A stretch of 22,500 nt of DNA from Glandiceps talaboti (Eukaryota; Hemichordata; Enteropneusta; Spengelidae), in the NCBI RefSeq assembly GCF_964340395.1, contig NC_135561.1, forward strand, positions 14,595,461-14,617,960. Direction: 5' to 3'. The notes under the pieces were generated by a model that ran no database searches, was not told the DNA's origin, and worked only from the letters and a program-made list of their open reading frames with translations. How positions within the stretch are numbered: the stretch's first letter is position 1; each line of letters begins with the position of its first letter. Shown in pieces: positions 11,336-17,732 of the stretch. Position numbers and translations under genes: made by a program.

Positions 11336-14300
11336 AAGACATGCAGGTAGGCAGGCAGTAGACTTTGCTTCATGCCAAATCGCTTGTGATAGTACTAGTA
11401 ATGATTGAAATAAGCGCTCAAACTAATTGGTCACAAGAGGGAGTGATAACGCTACGCCACACTATTTGACTATATATTCAAATGAAGTCATTATGTGAAT
11501 GTGCACGACACTCGGTACTCAGATGAACACAAGAGTTTACATCGACATAGTTTACATAAAGGCTAGGATTATGTAAACTTCCATAAACTGGAATGCTGAT
11601 AATAGTCATTGAGGGCGTGGATAAATTACTGGGTTGACTTGACTTGATAATATCACAAGCGGTTAGTGAGAAGCGATGTAGACAGGCGCACACCACAGCT
11701 CATGCTAGTCAGGCAGACATTTCCCCATGGTTACAAAACTTCAGAATTGTGGTGCAGTCCGGTTTTGTCATGAACTTTGCGGTCATTCTGCTGTTTATGA
11801 TCGTTCCATTGAAAAGATATTGTTTACTGACAGTGATGACTACACAACACATGTTGACAGCCTCGTACCAGGCATAGAATCCCAATAAACATGTGTCCGT
11901 AGTTAGCTCACTTATAGTTGTACGTGTATTTGTGTCGTTACATCTCCTTCATAATATGTCTTTCATCAAATGATTGACAAGCACCTGTGGGTGGAATTTA
12001 CATTGAAGGCAATAATGAACCTGAGACGTGACTCATCAAATTTCAGGTGTAATGGCCAACCCTCAGATGTGGATCGATGCAGCCTCCCAGAATGCCTGGG
12101 ATACCGGGGCAGGAATGGGGTTGTTTGTGGCCTATGCGGGATACATGACAGCGTCCAATGGGATCGTGCGATTCAGCTTAATTATTCCTGCTTGCAATAA
12201 TATTGTGAGGTAGTGACCTGTAACCTTTTACCTTTCACCTTTCACTGCTTTTGTACATGTGTAATTCTGTGGCTTAAGTGCAACGAGAAAGAAGAATGTG
12301 GACAGTTAGCAAGCTTTGACTTTCTACATTTTGATAAAAGAGTAAAATATGCAATATTATAATTAAGCAACTAACCTTCTCATTTTTCATGTTTGCTGCT
12401 TATAAAACAAAAAGCTAAAGAAAACTCTTGCATATAAAACACGATAGATGAAAACTTGAAAAACGCGCATTTTTACAGGTGATGGGTTTGCGGAAAACGA
12501 TTTTAAAGTTTGAAATATATGCATTTTACACATTTTTATTTGAAAAAGTTTACGTAAACTAATTTTCAAGTTCGAAATATATATGCTCAATGCACGCAGC
12601 AGCATTTATGAGGAGATTGTGTGTGTGTATATGTCTGTGTGGGGGTGTCTGTGTGTGAGGGGTGTATGTGTCTGTGTGTGTGGATGGGATGGGTGTCTGT
12701 GCACGCGCGCATGTGTGGTGCATGTGTGTGTGTGTGTGTGTGCGCGTGTATGTGTGTGTGTTTGATCGATTGTGATCTAGCGTTGTCTGTGTTATGTAAT
12801 GTTGTTACATCTTGTTTACCATGAGTTTTGCTATTTTCCAAGTGTGCATTTGGATTACTTTACTTTCCTAGTATGTAATTATATGTGTTGTGGTATGACT
12901 GCCTTTGAGCTTTATTCTGTTTTCACATATTACAGTTATGTGTCGTGTCATGTTGTCCTATGATATTGCATCACTGTGTCATACTGCTCATCACCCACTG
13001 AATAAAACACTCCATTACCTATAAACTCATCGTATTATTTACTTGTCTCTGCTAGCTTAATATGCGGCATGATGACGTTTGCCACCGTCTTTGCAGTACA
13101 GACACAACGTGGAGCTAATCAATCTGAAATCGTAGAACTACTTAAAGACAGTGGTGAAGCTAATACTGGTCTAACATTTATATGGTAAGAGACAGCAAGC
13201 TATTATAACATGATATAAAAACACATTTCCGGGCAAGTGAAATCAGTGCATGACTTCTAATATTAGGTGAACTTGAGGATGAAAGTAGAACAACAGTTTT
13301 ATTTTTCCAATAATTCGGCCAGCATGTCCATTTGACAAAATCTTGCGAGAATTTACGACGTCCGATTTTCATTGGCACTCCTATACCTTTGGATAGATGA
13401 ACAGCACATATTGTATGTCACGCGCAAACTGAGGAGGCGCTCTTTGCTTCACTGCTCCATCAGTGGCTAGTCGATTAAATTGGTGTGAACGTGATAAATT
13501 GAAGACATCAATAACAGTGTTTTCGGTATCCCCCACGCCCACCCCCATGAATCTCATGGTTTCATTAACTCGCCAAGCGACTTATTTCTATTTTTAATAA
13601 TTTACGATCTAACACAAGACAGTTAGTATGTGGAAGTGATTTCAGATTTTCGCTAAGAAATCGGTAGAATTAATGTATATATTTCTGCGTATTGTATTCA
13701 AATTTATCAATACATCATAAATAAATCCATAAAAAACAAGCCTTACAAAGTAAGTTGAACGCCATAGTCGTCGAATTCAAAATGTTCATGATGGTGAGCA
13801 GTTTCAGAAGCTATGTTCAATGCTCTAAGATTTTCTGTGTTTTTTTTTATTGTATTTGTTTGTTGTCTCTGATTTACTATGTACAAAGCTCACCAACATG
13901 ACCCATAAATGATGTTTAACTGGATCTGTTTGTTTTTGTTTCTAAGGGTACCAATTCTTTACTCCACTATGGATGTGGGCAGAGTTTTGGCGGTCTTATT
14001 CTTTCTGTCGCTGTCGTTCGCAGGTTTGAGTTCAATGGTGGCCAACGTTGAACTCGTAACAAAAACCATGATGGATTTCGGAGGTATGTTTGCCACTGTG
14101 ATAACGTGCTTACACCAAGTAAAATTTGAATAATATCTCCATATTAAGCTTGTATCTTTTACGTTGTTAGTATACATTGTGTATTTTTGACACCAATATG
14201 ACTGTCAATAACTGAAGCCAAATTTGAATAGAATGTGAAAGAAAATGACAAATTTGTATTGATTTAGCATGATTGTGACGTCATGTGTTACTATCTGATT

Positions 14301-17300
14301 ATGCTCATGTCATACAAATTACAATTGTAGCCAGTTTATTTGGAACAGAAAAGCGTTTGACTCAACAAATATCTTGCAAATATTGCTTCATAATATTGTT
14401 TTGCTCAGTAAACGTCTTACTGACACTGCTTCACGTCGTCATGGAAACAGGGTGATGAATACTAATCAGAGTCTTAACCAGGAAAATATTGCGATTTTCG
14501 TTTACAGTCAACCGTAAATTAAGTGTCCTGTTTGTTGGTATTTTTGTGTTTGGATTTGGGTGTATTTCAGCTACTAATATGGGCTTCCTCGTAAACCAGG
14601 TAGGCCGAAACTTTTCATTTTACAAACATTTTTATCAAATTTACTTTTAGAAGAATTTCGAAGTTACTCCCTAATTCGCATTTTACTGAAATTGTAAACT
14701 ACGATGATGATTTCAAATTTCCACATTCAATTTCGTTGAGTGATAGTTCTTTATTTCACCACTGGTGGCGCTCTACTCTATAACTCAACTCAACCTGGTG
14801 TTTCGGAGATGAATTTTAACGCTGCTGTGTGTTGATGAGTTATACTTATAGGGTATGGGGTATGATGAGAGTTGCTTCTATGCTTGTCTGGATATTTTTT
14901 ATTGAATGGCCAGTAACCGTTAAGATTTCACAGGACATCTCGATTTATGTTTACCCTTGTGTGTTATAATACATAGACTAAGTATACAGATTGATACATT
15001 TGTAGCGGCAGGATTCGTATGATATTTTCTTGAAAAAACGGCAACATAAGAATAATACGTGACCGTGTGATCGAAAGGTGACATTTGAATGGTTGATCTT
15101 GTTTGATTTGATAAATCTCACAACGTAATGAACTGGAACACAAACTAGGCAATTCACAATATCAAGACAAACATGTCCTACCTCTCTTTACATTGAAATA
15201 TGCGACGTTGAGGGCGCTGCCTTACCCCTTACTAAAGCATGCCCTCAACGATGACTTTTAGAAGTCACCCCTCATTTGACATATCATCATGATACTGACG
15301 AATTTTCGATTTTGTCACCAGGATTTCGTATGGGGTTTTGCATTGATTATATCGGGTACGATATTCCAGTATTTGGTAATACGATATGGTACAACAACAT
15401 TCCGAGCACAACTAATCAACGACTACAGTATAAGTGACTGGTATCTACCTAAACTATGGGAATGGATAGTCAAGTAAGTTACAATACAGAATTAAATTAT
15501 TCATGATATTCCAGTTATCAGAAAGACAAAAGATTGCATAGTTTGGCCATTAGGAGCGCTGTCATGAATAATTGTTTAGACATCCAGGACCATGATAATT
15601 GAGTCACATAGTGTTCCCTTTGAAATTTTTTTTGTAATTTCTCAATGTCTAACTCCAAAAGTTGGTTGCATTTTCAAAAAATTTGGAGCAATCTGCTGAT
15701 GAAGTAAGTTTAAAAACCCTCAGAATTGTTTTCGCCACATTCTTTTGACTACGTCATATAATGCCATGTGGTTGTAGTAGCTCTGATCATGTGTTTCTTA
15801 CTCTGAGACACCCAACTCTCTTGTGGCAATCGATTAGAAAAGGAAAGCAAACTGAATAATGAGAATATGGCGTATTTTAATTTTAGGTTAATTTCTCCCA
15901 TTCAAAAAAAAATTGTCTTAGCTTCAGCGTCGTTACAAAATCACCATGAATGATTATGAGATGTAGCTAGGTGTGTCCTCAGTGCAGTGCTTTTAAATTC
16001 AATGTTGGTGCACCAAGAGAAGTTGTTATTGCTTCTTGCTGGTTTGCATCATCAGTTATACCCACATCAGTAAAGGGAATTTCAATTGAATATTATTCAG
16101 AGAGTGAACACCGCCCCTTGTTCATTATGAAGTGGAACATCTCCCTGAATGAATTCTTCTATGCGTGTTCACGACCTTGACCTACACTCAATATTTAATA
16201 TTGGACTTTGCAATTGAAAGGCCCACTATTCAATCCCAGGTTCTTGCATAGGGTCAAACATTTCTTGTGGGCAAGGTTTGCCATACCTCTGCCAGACAAG
16301 TGTTTTTGCACTCTTAATTGGAGCTATTAATCTATATTATGACGACTGTTCTTTTATCTCAGGTTTGTAGCACCTATTGAAGCATGTATTCTACTTATAT
16401 GGTTTGCTGTCAATGAAATAGTGGACCACCAAGACGACTGGTACAGAGTACTTTCAGAAGAGTCACTTATGACATGTTTAGTTCAGGTATATACTCTCTA
16501 TATCTATCAAGGTTTAATATGCATATTATTAAGTCATATGATCGTACATGAGATGTTTATCAATTTCATCTAACCCATCGACTAAAAGACCAATACAGAT
16601 TATTATAGTTTTTTGATCTTTGAGATGATGAATGAATGAATCAATAAACAAACGAACGAACGAACGAATGAATGAATGAATGAATGAATGAATGAATGAA
16701 AATGAATGAATGAATGGGCTTGGTGAGTGAATGAATGAATGAATGTAAAAACGAATGAATTGGTGAATGAATCAATATATGAATGAATGAATGTATGAAC
16801 GGGTGCATATATCAATCAATGCACTGATGAGTGCATGGATGAGTGAGGGAATGAATGAGTGAGGGAATGAATGAATGAATGAATGAATAAATGAATGAAT
16901 ATATTGATATGTAATAAATATGATATAGTAAATAAATAAATAAATGTGTAAGAAGGAATGAGTGAATAAATCAGAGAATACACCTTTCCTGATAAAATAA
17001 AGGCAGAAACAACAACTACGAAATAAACCATCAAACAAGTAATAAATAGATGTAATGCTATGGTTACGAGAGAAAGAATAATCAGACGAAGCTGAGTTTA
17101 TCAATGAAACGATCATGCAATTCCCATAATTCAACATTCAAAATGGCGGCTTTCACGTTCACTATTATTCAAATTTACCATGTTACATGTTTGATTTCTA
17201 ACTCTTTTGAATATTTTTTTCTCGTCAACAGTGGCTATGTGTATTACTTATATTGAATATTATCAACGTGATATACGTGTTCTGCTATCTACCTCGGAAG

Positions 17301-17405
17301 GTGCCGTATGAGAATCTAGATTTACCTGAACAGCAGCAGAATGGAGAAATAACAAAATCCGATAAATATGTCGAAGTAGCAGATTTCGAAGAAACCAAAC
17401 ACTAA
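2112..17405 (+). CDS. NSS/SLC6-family (LeuT-fold) sodium-coupled transporter, whole gene span (12 exon positions, one duplicated)
   Basis: Joining 2112-2165, 5344-5506, 5996-6179, 6791-6905, 7978-8179, then 9391-9553 or 12047-12209, then 13056-13184, 13947-14083, 14508-14599, 15322-15473, 16363-16486 and 17232-17405 gives 1689 nt, or 562 residues plus stop. All introns are GT-AG and all phases agree. The product has 12 likely membrane helices with the LeuT fold. TM1 carries GTGNIWRFP (residues 54-62); TM2 has E96 in EYAVGR; TM3 has Y137, aligning with LeuT Y108 and SERT Y176; TM6 has the unwound DTGAG segment; TM7 has N291 (sodium 1); TM8 has AGLSS (362-366, sodium 2). Family members move amino acids or related solutes into cells with sodium across the plasma membrane. 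The substrate here is unknown. Loop 2 is short, with one N-glycosylation sequon (N162-S-T), more like prokaryotic members than classical SLC6. The family call is secure; the first exon is the least certain part. Confidence 0.93.
3057..3507. mobile_element. Inverted-repeat element with 9-bp flanking direct repeat
   Basis: ACAAAGCTA occurs at 3057-3065 and 3499-3507, just outside inverted ends reading GACTGGCACCA and, at the right, TGGTGCCAGTC. A second inverted block is a 25-base near-perfect match (AATGTTTTGAATTTGTTATT and onward, near 3118, and its complement near 3434-3458). The interior has a further right-end-like copy at about 3212-3235 and a 12-bp stem (GACGAGAGGGTA, 3330-3341, pairing with 3373-3384). 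No protein is encoded. The 9-bp flank suggests a target-site duplication of a Mutator-like or similar cut-and-paste family. Confidence 0.6.
3688..3942. repeat. Compound microsatellite (CTAT)n-(CTGT)n-(TA)n
   Basis: There are about 110 bases of CTAT units, then about 48 of CTGT, a short CTAT remnant, and about 80 bases of alternating TA. The TA part is expected to extrude as a hairpin and to be polymorphic. Open frames across it are artefacts. Confidence 0.97.
5344..5506 (+). CDS. Transporter exon 2: N-terminal tail and TM1
   Basis: The acceptor is TTTTGTAG before 5344 and the donor is G|GTATGT after 5506, leaving phase 1. Residues 19-72 begin with an acidic linker (EDKNSTRED) and run into TM1. 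The core GCMVGTGNIWRFPRIA is the family signature. G54, G56, N57 and R60 align with LeuT G24, G26, N27 and R30, so the sodium-1 asparagine and the gating arginine are kept. LeuT N21 and A22 are replaced by C51 and M52. Gly at the LeuT G24 position, which is Asp in monoamine carriers, is expected of carriers whose substrate supplies its own carboxylate. Confidence 0.95.
5545..5919. repeat. Inverted tetranucleotide arrays (GTGA)n ... (CACT)n in intron 2
   Basis: GTGA units fill 5545-5620 and 5694-5742, followed by GACA and GTCA units to about 5810. Then about 90 bases of CTCA units (5829-5919) are the exact complement of the GTGA array. The transcript of this 489-base intron (5507-5995) could fold into a long stem. 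Confidence 0.95.
5996..6179 (+). CDS. Transporter exon 3: TM2 and intracellular loop 1
   Basis: The acceptor is TTACAG before 5996 and the donor AC|GTAAGT follows 6179 (phase 1 in, phase 2 out). It encodes residues 73-133. TM2 (about 77-100) is very hydrophobic and ends in PMLVIEYAVGRY, with the family's conserved Glu (E96) and Gly-Arg. Loop 1 (KKSPVQVYKQLIGPRN) follows, then the beginning of TM3 (WCGGWILIVDLGI). Confidence 0.95.
6424..6694. repeat. Compound microsatellite (CA)n-(GACA)n-(CATA)n in intron 3
   Basis: CA units run at 6424-6450, GACA units at 6451-6478, a degenerate CA-rich stretch follows, then CA units at 6566-6586. CATA units run to about 6693, broken once by CATGGACAT. They fill most of intron 3 (6180-6790). 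The His-Thr and Cys-Val open frames across it are not genes. Confidence 0.96.
6791..6905 (+). CDS. Transporter exon 4: TM3 and extracellular loop 2
   Basis: The acceptor is CTATTGCAG before 6791 and the donor AAG|GTATGT follows 6905 (phase 2 in, phase 0 out). It encodes residues 134-172. CYYSVVLGWCFYY aligns with the SERT TM3 segment SYYNTIMAWALYY, which places Y137 at the substrate-contact tyrosine (LeuT Y108). Loop 2 is short and carries a single NST glycosylation sequon at N162. It lacks the long insert, with its multiple sequons, of classical animal SLC6 carriers. Confidence 0.95.
7251..7519. mobile_element. MITE-like element copy 1 (269 bp) in intron 4
   Basis: The left end ACAACTACGCAGAAACCAAT and the right end, read on the minus strand as TGCAGAAACCAATAAGTAAC, are inverted copies. 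Both arms continue for about 90 bases to TTGCTACATTTTGTCT. TTAGATA on the left and TTAGAGA on the right may be a worn target duplication. A relative of the same family lies at 8556-8893. The rest of intron 4 (6906-7977) shows an A/G-rich tract before the exon 5 acceptor and nothing else recognisable. Confidence 0.6.
7978..8179 (+). CDS. Transporter exon 5: TM4, TM5, start of extracellular loop 3
   Basis: The acceptor is TTTTTCCACAG before 7978 and the donor A|GTGAGT follows 8179 (phase 0 in, phase 1 out). It encodes residues 173-239. TM4 is about 178-195 (LLTHGMAALLSGTAVLWG) and TM5 about 201-222, followed by EYAGTGIKYLFSPDW, the family-typical run into loop 3. The phase-1 end (A) fits either copy of the next exon, both of which begin GT and complete the Ser240 codon. 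Confidence 0.95.
8556..8893. mobile_element. MITE-like element copy 2 (338 bp) in the intron before exon 6a
   Basis: The ends ACAACCACGCAGAAAGCAAC and, on the minus strand, ACACCCACGCAGAAACTAAT are inverted. They share the CACGCAGAAA start and the TTGCTACATTTAGTCTAAAT inner block with copy 1. The interior shares CATGCAGAC with copy 1. No coding frame is preserved. The rest of intron 8180-9390 holds nothing I can identify. Confidence 0.6.
9391..9553 (+). CDS. Transporter exon 6a: alternative copy of TM6 (Phe/Ala pocket)
   Basis: The acceptor is AAACTTGCAG before 9391 and the donor AG|GTAAAT follows 9553 (phase 1 in, phase 2 out; 163 nt). It encodes residues 240-293: loop 3 (EFGKPRT), TM6, loop SRRTG, and the start of TM7 ending ANNIV. 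Without gaps, its TM6 (VDAASQNAFDTGAGAGLFVGY) aligns with SERT TM6. F257 sits at LeuT F253/SERT F335, D258 at LeuT T254/SERT S336 (sodium 1) and A263 at LeuT F259/SERT F341. N291 matches the TM7 sodium-1 asparagine. The reading frame and splice sites are intact, so there is no sign of decay. It is one of two copies of this exon position. Confidence 0.93.
9670..9744. repeat. (GT)n microsatellite
   Basis: About 75 bases of GT units have only a few interruptions (GTGCGT, GTATGT). It lies about 120 bases after the exon 6a donor. GT/UG repeats are bound by CELF- and TDP-43-type splicing regulators in other animals, so its position may matter. Confidence 0.96.
9757..10110. repeat. Degenerate minisatellite, period about 134-144 bp, about 2.5 copies
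   Basis: Blocks beginning TTAAAGTCAAAAACCGC (9757), TTAAACTCCAAAACTGC (9901) and TTTAATTTCAAAACTAC (10034) repeat in order. The first two continue with GCC(G/T)...ATTTGGTGGG(G/A)AC and TTAGGGGTGT-like pieces; the third continues with TGAGCAGATTGG. It may be part of a satellite or Helitron-type tail, but the family is not identified. Confidence 0.65.
11141..11345. repeat. Compound microsatellite (CATA)n-(CAGA)n
   Basis: About 65 bases of CATA units are followed by a short bridge and about 110 bases of CAGA units with single interruptions (CAGC, AAAG). The open frames across it on both strands (poly His-Thr-Tyr-Ile, Asp-Arg-Gln-Thr) are repeat artefacts. Confidence 0.96.
12047..12209 (+). CDS. 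Transporter exon 6b: alternative copy of TM6 (Trp/Met pocket)
   Basis: The acceptor is AAATTTCAG before 12047 and the donor AG|GTAGTG follows 12209. Length (163 nt) and phases (1 in, 2 out) are the same as for 6a. It encodes loop 3 (VMANPQM), TM6 with NAWDTGAGMG, loop TASNG and the start of TM7 ending CNNIV. About 32 of 53 full codons give the same residue as 6a. Trp replaces Phe at LeuT F253 and Met replaces Ala at LeuT F259, while the sodium residues are unchanged. The upstream polypyrimidine tract is poor and the GTAGTG donor departs from consensus, so use of this exon may depend on splicing factors. The flanking introns show no obvious likeness to those of 6a, so the duplication is old. 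Confidence 0.93.
12210..13055 (+). other. Intron after exon 6b
   Basis: A GT/GTGT-rich low-complexity stretch (about 12618-12763) is the only structure seen. The rest is AT-rich without a recognisable exon. A third copy of the TM6 exon was looked for here and not found. Confidence 0.6.
13056..13184 (+). CDS. Transporter exon 7: TM7 and extracellular loop 4
   Basis: The acceptor is TCTGCTAG before 13056 and the donor TG|GTAAGA follows 13184 (phase 2 in, phase 2 out). It encodes residues 294-336: the rest of TM7 (LICGMMTFATVFAVQTQ), then an acidic, amphipathic loop-4 segment (SEIVELLKDSGEANTG). The exon starts C TTA ATA. If both copies of exon 6 were skipped, the join A+CT TAA would put a stop codon straight after Trp239. 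Confidence 0.95.
13185..13946 (+). other. Intron between exons 7 and 8
   Basis: Plain AT-rich intron of 762 bases. No repeat, RNA gene or exon was recognised on either strand. Confidence 0.6.
13947..14083 (+). CDS. Transporter exon 8: TM8 with sodium-2 site
   Basis: The acceptor is TTTCTAAG before 13947 and the donor G|GTATGT follows 14083 (phase 2 in, phase 1 out). It encodes residues 337-382. Loop 4 ends VPILYSTMDVGR and TM8 runs from about 350 to 375. The AGLSS motif (A362, S365, S366) aligns with LeuT A351, T354 and S355, the sodium-2 ligands, with Ser conservatively replacing Thr. This argues that sodium coupling is retained. Confidence 0.95.
14084..14507 (+). other. Intron between exons 8 and 9
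   Basis: AT-rich intron of 424 bases with nothing recognisable inside. Confidence 0.6.
14508..14599 (+). CDS. Transporter exon 9: TM9
   Basis: The acceptor is GTTTACAG before 14508 and the donor CAG|GTAGGC follows 14599 (phase 1 in, phase 0 out). It encodes residues 383-413: a short basic loop (VNRKLS), TM9 (VLFVGIFVFGFGCI), then SATNMGFLVNQ leading to TM10. Confidence 0.92.
14600..15321 (+). other. Intron between exons 9 and 10, with a short hairpin
   Basis: CGTTGAGGGC at 15206-15215 pairs perfectly with GCCCTCAACG at 15241-15250 across a 25-base loop containing CCCTTACTAAAG. That loop 12-mer also occurs near 565-577 next to GAGGGCGCT. It may be the trace of a short dispersed palindromic element. 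Nothing else was recognised. Confidence 0.5.
15322..15473 (+). CDS. Transporter exon 10: TM10 and following loop
   Basis: The acceptor is TTGTCACCAG before 15322 and the donor AA|GTAAGT follows 15473 (phase 0 in, phase 2 out). It encodes residues 414-463. DFVWGFALIISGTIFQYLV aligns with LeuT TM10 (DFWAGTIGVVFFGLTELII). A loop (TTTFRAQLINDYSISDW) follows, then an amphipathic helix LPKLWEWIVK before TM11, as in LeuT. Confidence 0.95.
15474..16362 (+). other. Intron between exons 10 and 11
   Basis: It is 889 bases of AT-rich sequence. A 69-codon open frame at 15971-16180 has no recognisable motif and no plausible splice phase with the neighbouring exons, so it is treated as non-coding. Confidence 0.55.
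16363..16486 (+). CDS. Transporter exon 11: TM11 and extracellular loop 6
   Basis: The acceptor is TTATCTCAG before 16363 and the donor CAG|GTATAT follows 16486 (phase 2 in, phase 0 out). It encodes residues 464-505. TM11 starts FVAPIEACILLIWF, with the conserved Pro after the Lys-Phe junction as in LeuT (ITPAFLAVLLVVW). The outer loop HQDDWYRVLSEES leads to LMTCLVQ. The same last residues recur in the minus-strand paralog at 22478-22500. Confidence 0.95.
16629..16975. repeat. Degenerate (GAAT)n microsatellite in intron 11
   Basis: GAAT/GAAC units with frequent variants (GAGT, GGAT, AAAT) fill about 350 of the 745 bases between exons 11 and 12. The degree of decay suggests an old array. The open frames over it are artefacts. 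Confidence 0.93.
17232..17405 (+). CDS. Transporter exon 12: TM12, cytosolic tail, stop
   Basis: The acceptor is CGTCAACAG before 17232 and the stop is TAA at 17403-17405. It encodes residues 506-562. TM12 is WLCVLLILNIINVIYVFCYL, followed by PRKVPYENLDL and an acidic, Gln/Lys-containing tail ending EETKH. No PDZ-type C-terminus is evident. Its boundaries and first 31 residues closely match the last exon of the minus-strand paralog at 21580-21768. Confidence 0.95.
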   Translation, partial: WLCVLLILNIINVIYVFCYLPRKVPYENLDLPEQQQNGEITKSDKYVEVADFEETKH

Positions 17406-17544
17406 CATCGGATTGATAATGTAATCCTCTGGATATATGTATCAGTACCTGTACATCGTCTGTGATACTTAGTGATTTCCACCTGAAATAGTACTACATG
17501 TATTAACTATAGTGCTACACAACTTTAAAAAATCTATATGCATG

Positions 17545-17692
17545 CAGCAGGTCTGCCACAGGCCTGTCAGATCAGACCTGTCACAACCATGACCCATTAG
17601 GCCTGCCACAGGTCTCAATCCGTATACCGCACAGGCCCTGTTGGTCATACCTGTACCAGGCCTGACACAGCCCATTTTCAGACCTGATAAAT
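17545..17692. repeat. Degenerate repeat of CAGGTCTG(C/T)CACAGGCCTG-type units
   Basis: Seven or eight short units combine CAGGCCTG/CAGACCTG/CAGGTCTG with (G/T)CCACAGG or GTCACA spacers. They lie about 140 bases after the transporter stop, probably in its 3' UTR. Many units are partly self-complementary (AGGCCT, and AGGTCT with AGACCT), so the RNA could form alternative hairpins. Confidence 0.6.
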
Positions 17693-17705
17693 TTTAGCTG
17701 TGTAG

Positions 17706-17732
17706 AGGGGGGTGGGGGGTGGGGGGTGGGGG
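17706..17732 (+). repeat. G-rich tract with quadruplex potential
   Basis: Four or more runs of at least five Gs are separated by single Ts on the + strand. In the probable 3' UTR RNA this fits the G-quadruplex pattern. It is adjacent to the CAGGTCTG-type repeat. Confidence 0.6.

Larger units (their letters stand above)
9554..12046 (+). other. Spacer between alternative exons 6a and 6b (2.5 kb)
   Basis: It contains a (GT)n array at 9670-9744, a degenerate minisatellite at about 9757-10110, and a (CATA)n-(CAGA)n array at 11141-11345. A 77-codon open frame at 11644-11877 has no recognisable family. This spacer would be removed either way and is the natural place for elements that prevent 6a and 6b from being joined. 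I could not identify a specific paired element by eye. Confidence 0.6.

Noticed and set aside
10902-11408. Several overlapping open frames with Asp-Arg-Gln-Thr or Ser-Val-Cys-Leu repeats
   Set aside because: Artefacts of the (CATA)n-(CAGA)n array; tetranucleotide repeats lacking stops are open in several frames.
11644-11877. 77-codon open frame in the 6a-6b spacer
   Set aside because: No recognisable motif, no consistent splice sites, and composition like the surrounding intron.
11970-12200. 76-codon frame overlapping exon 6b in another frame
   Set aside because: It is the shifted frame of exon 6b; useful only to show that joining 6a and 6b gives a stop.
9554-13055. A third copy of the TM6 exon
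   Set aside because: I searched by eye for the AASQNA/DTGAG coding pattern on both strands and found only 6a and 6b.
16603-17137. Minus-strand open frames rich in His-Ser-Phe-Ile
   Set aside because: Translation of the (GAAT)n array inside intron 11 of the transporter.
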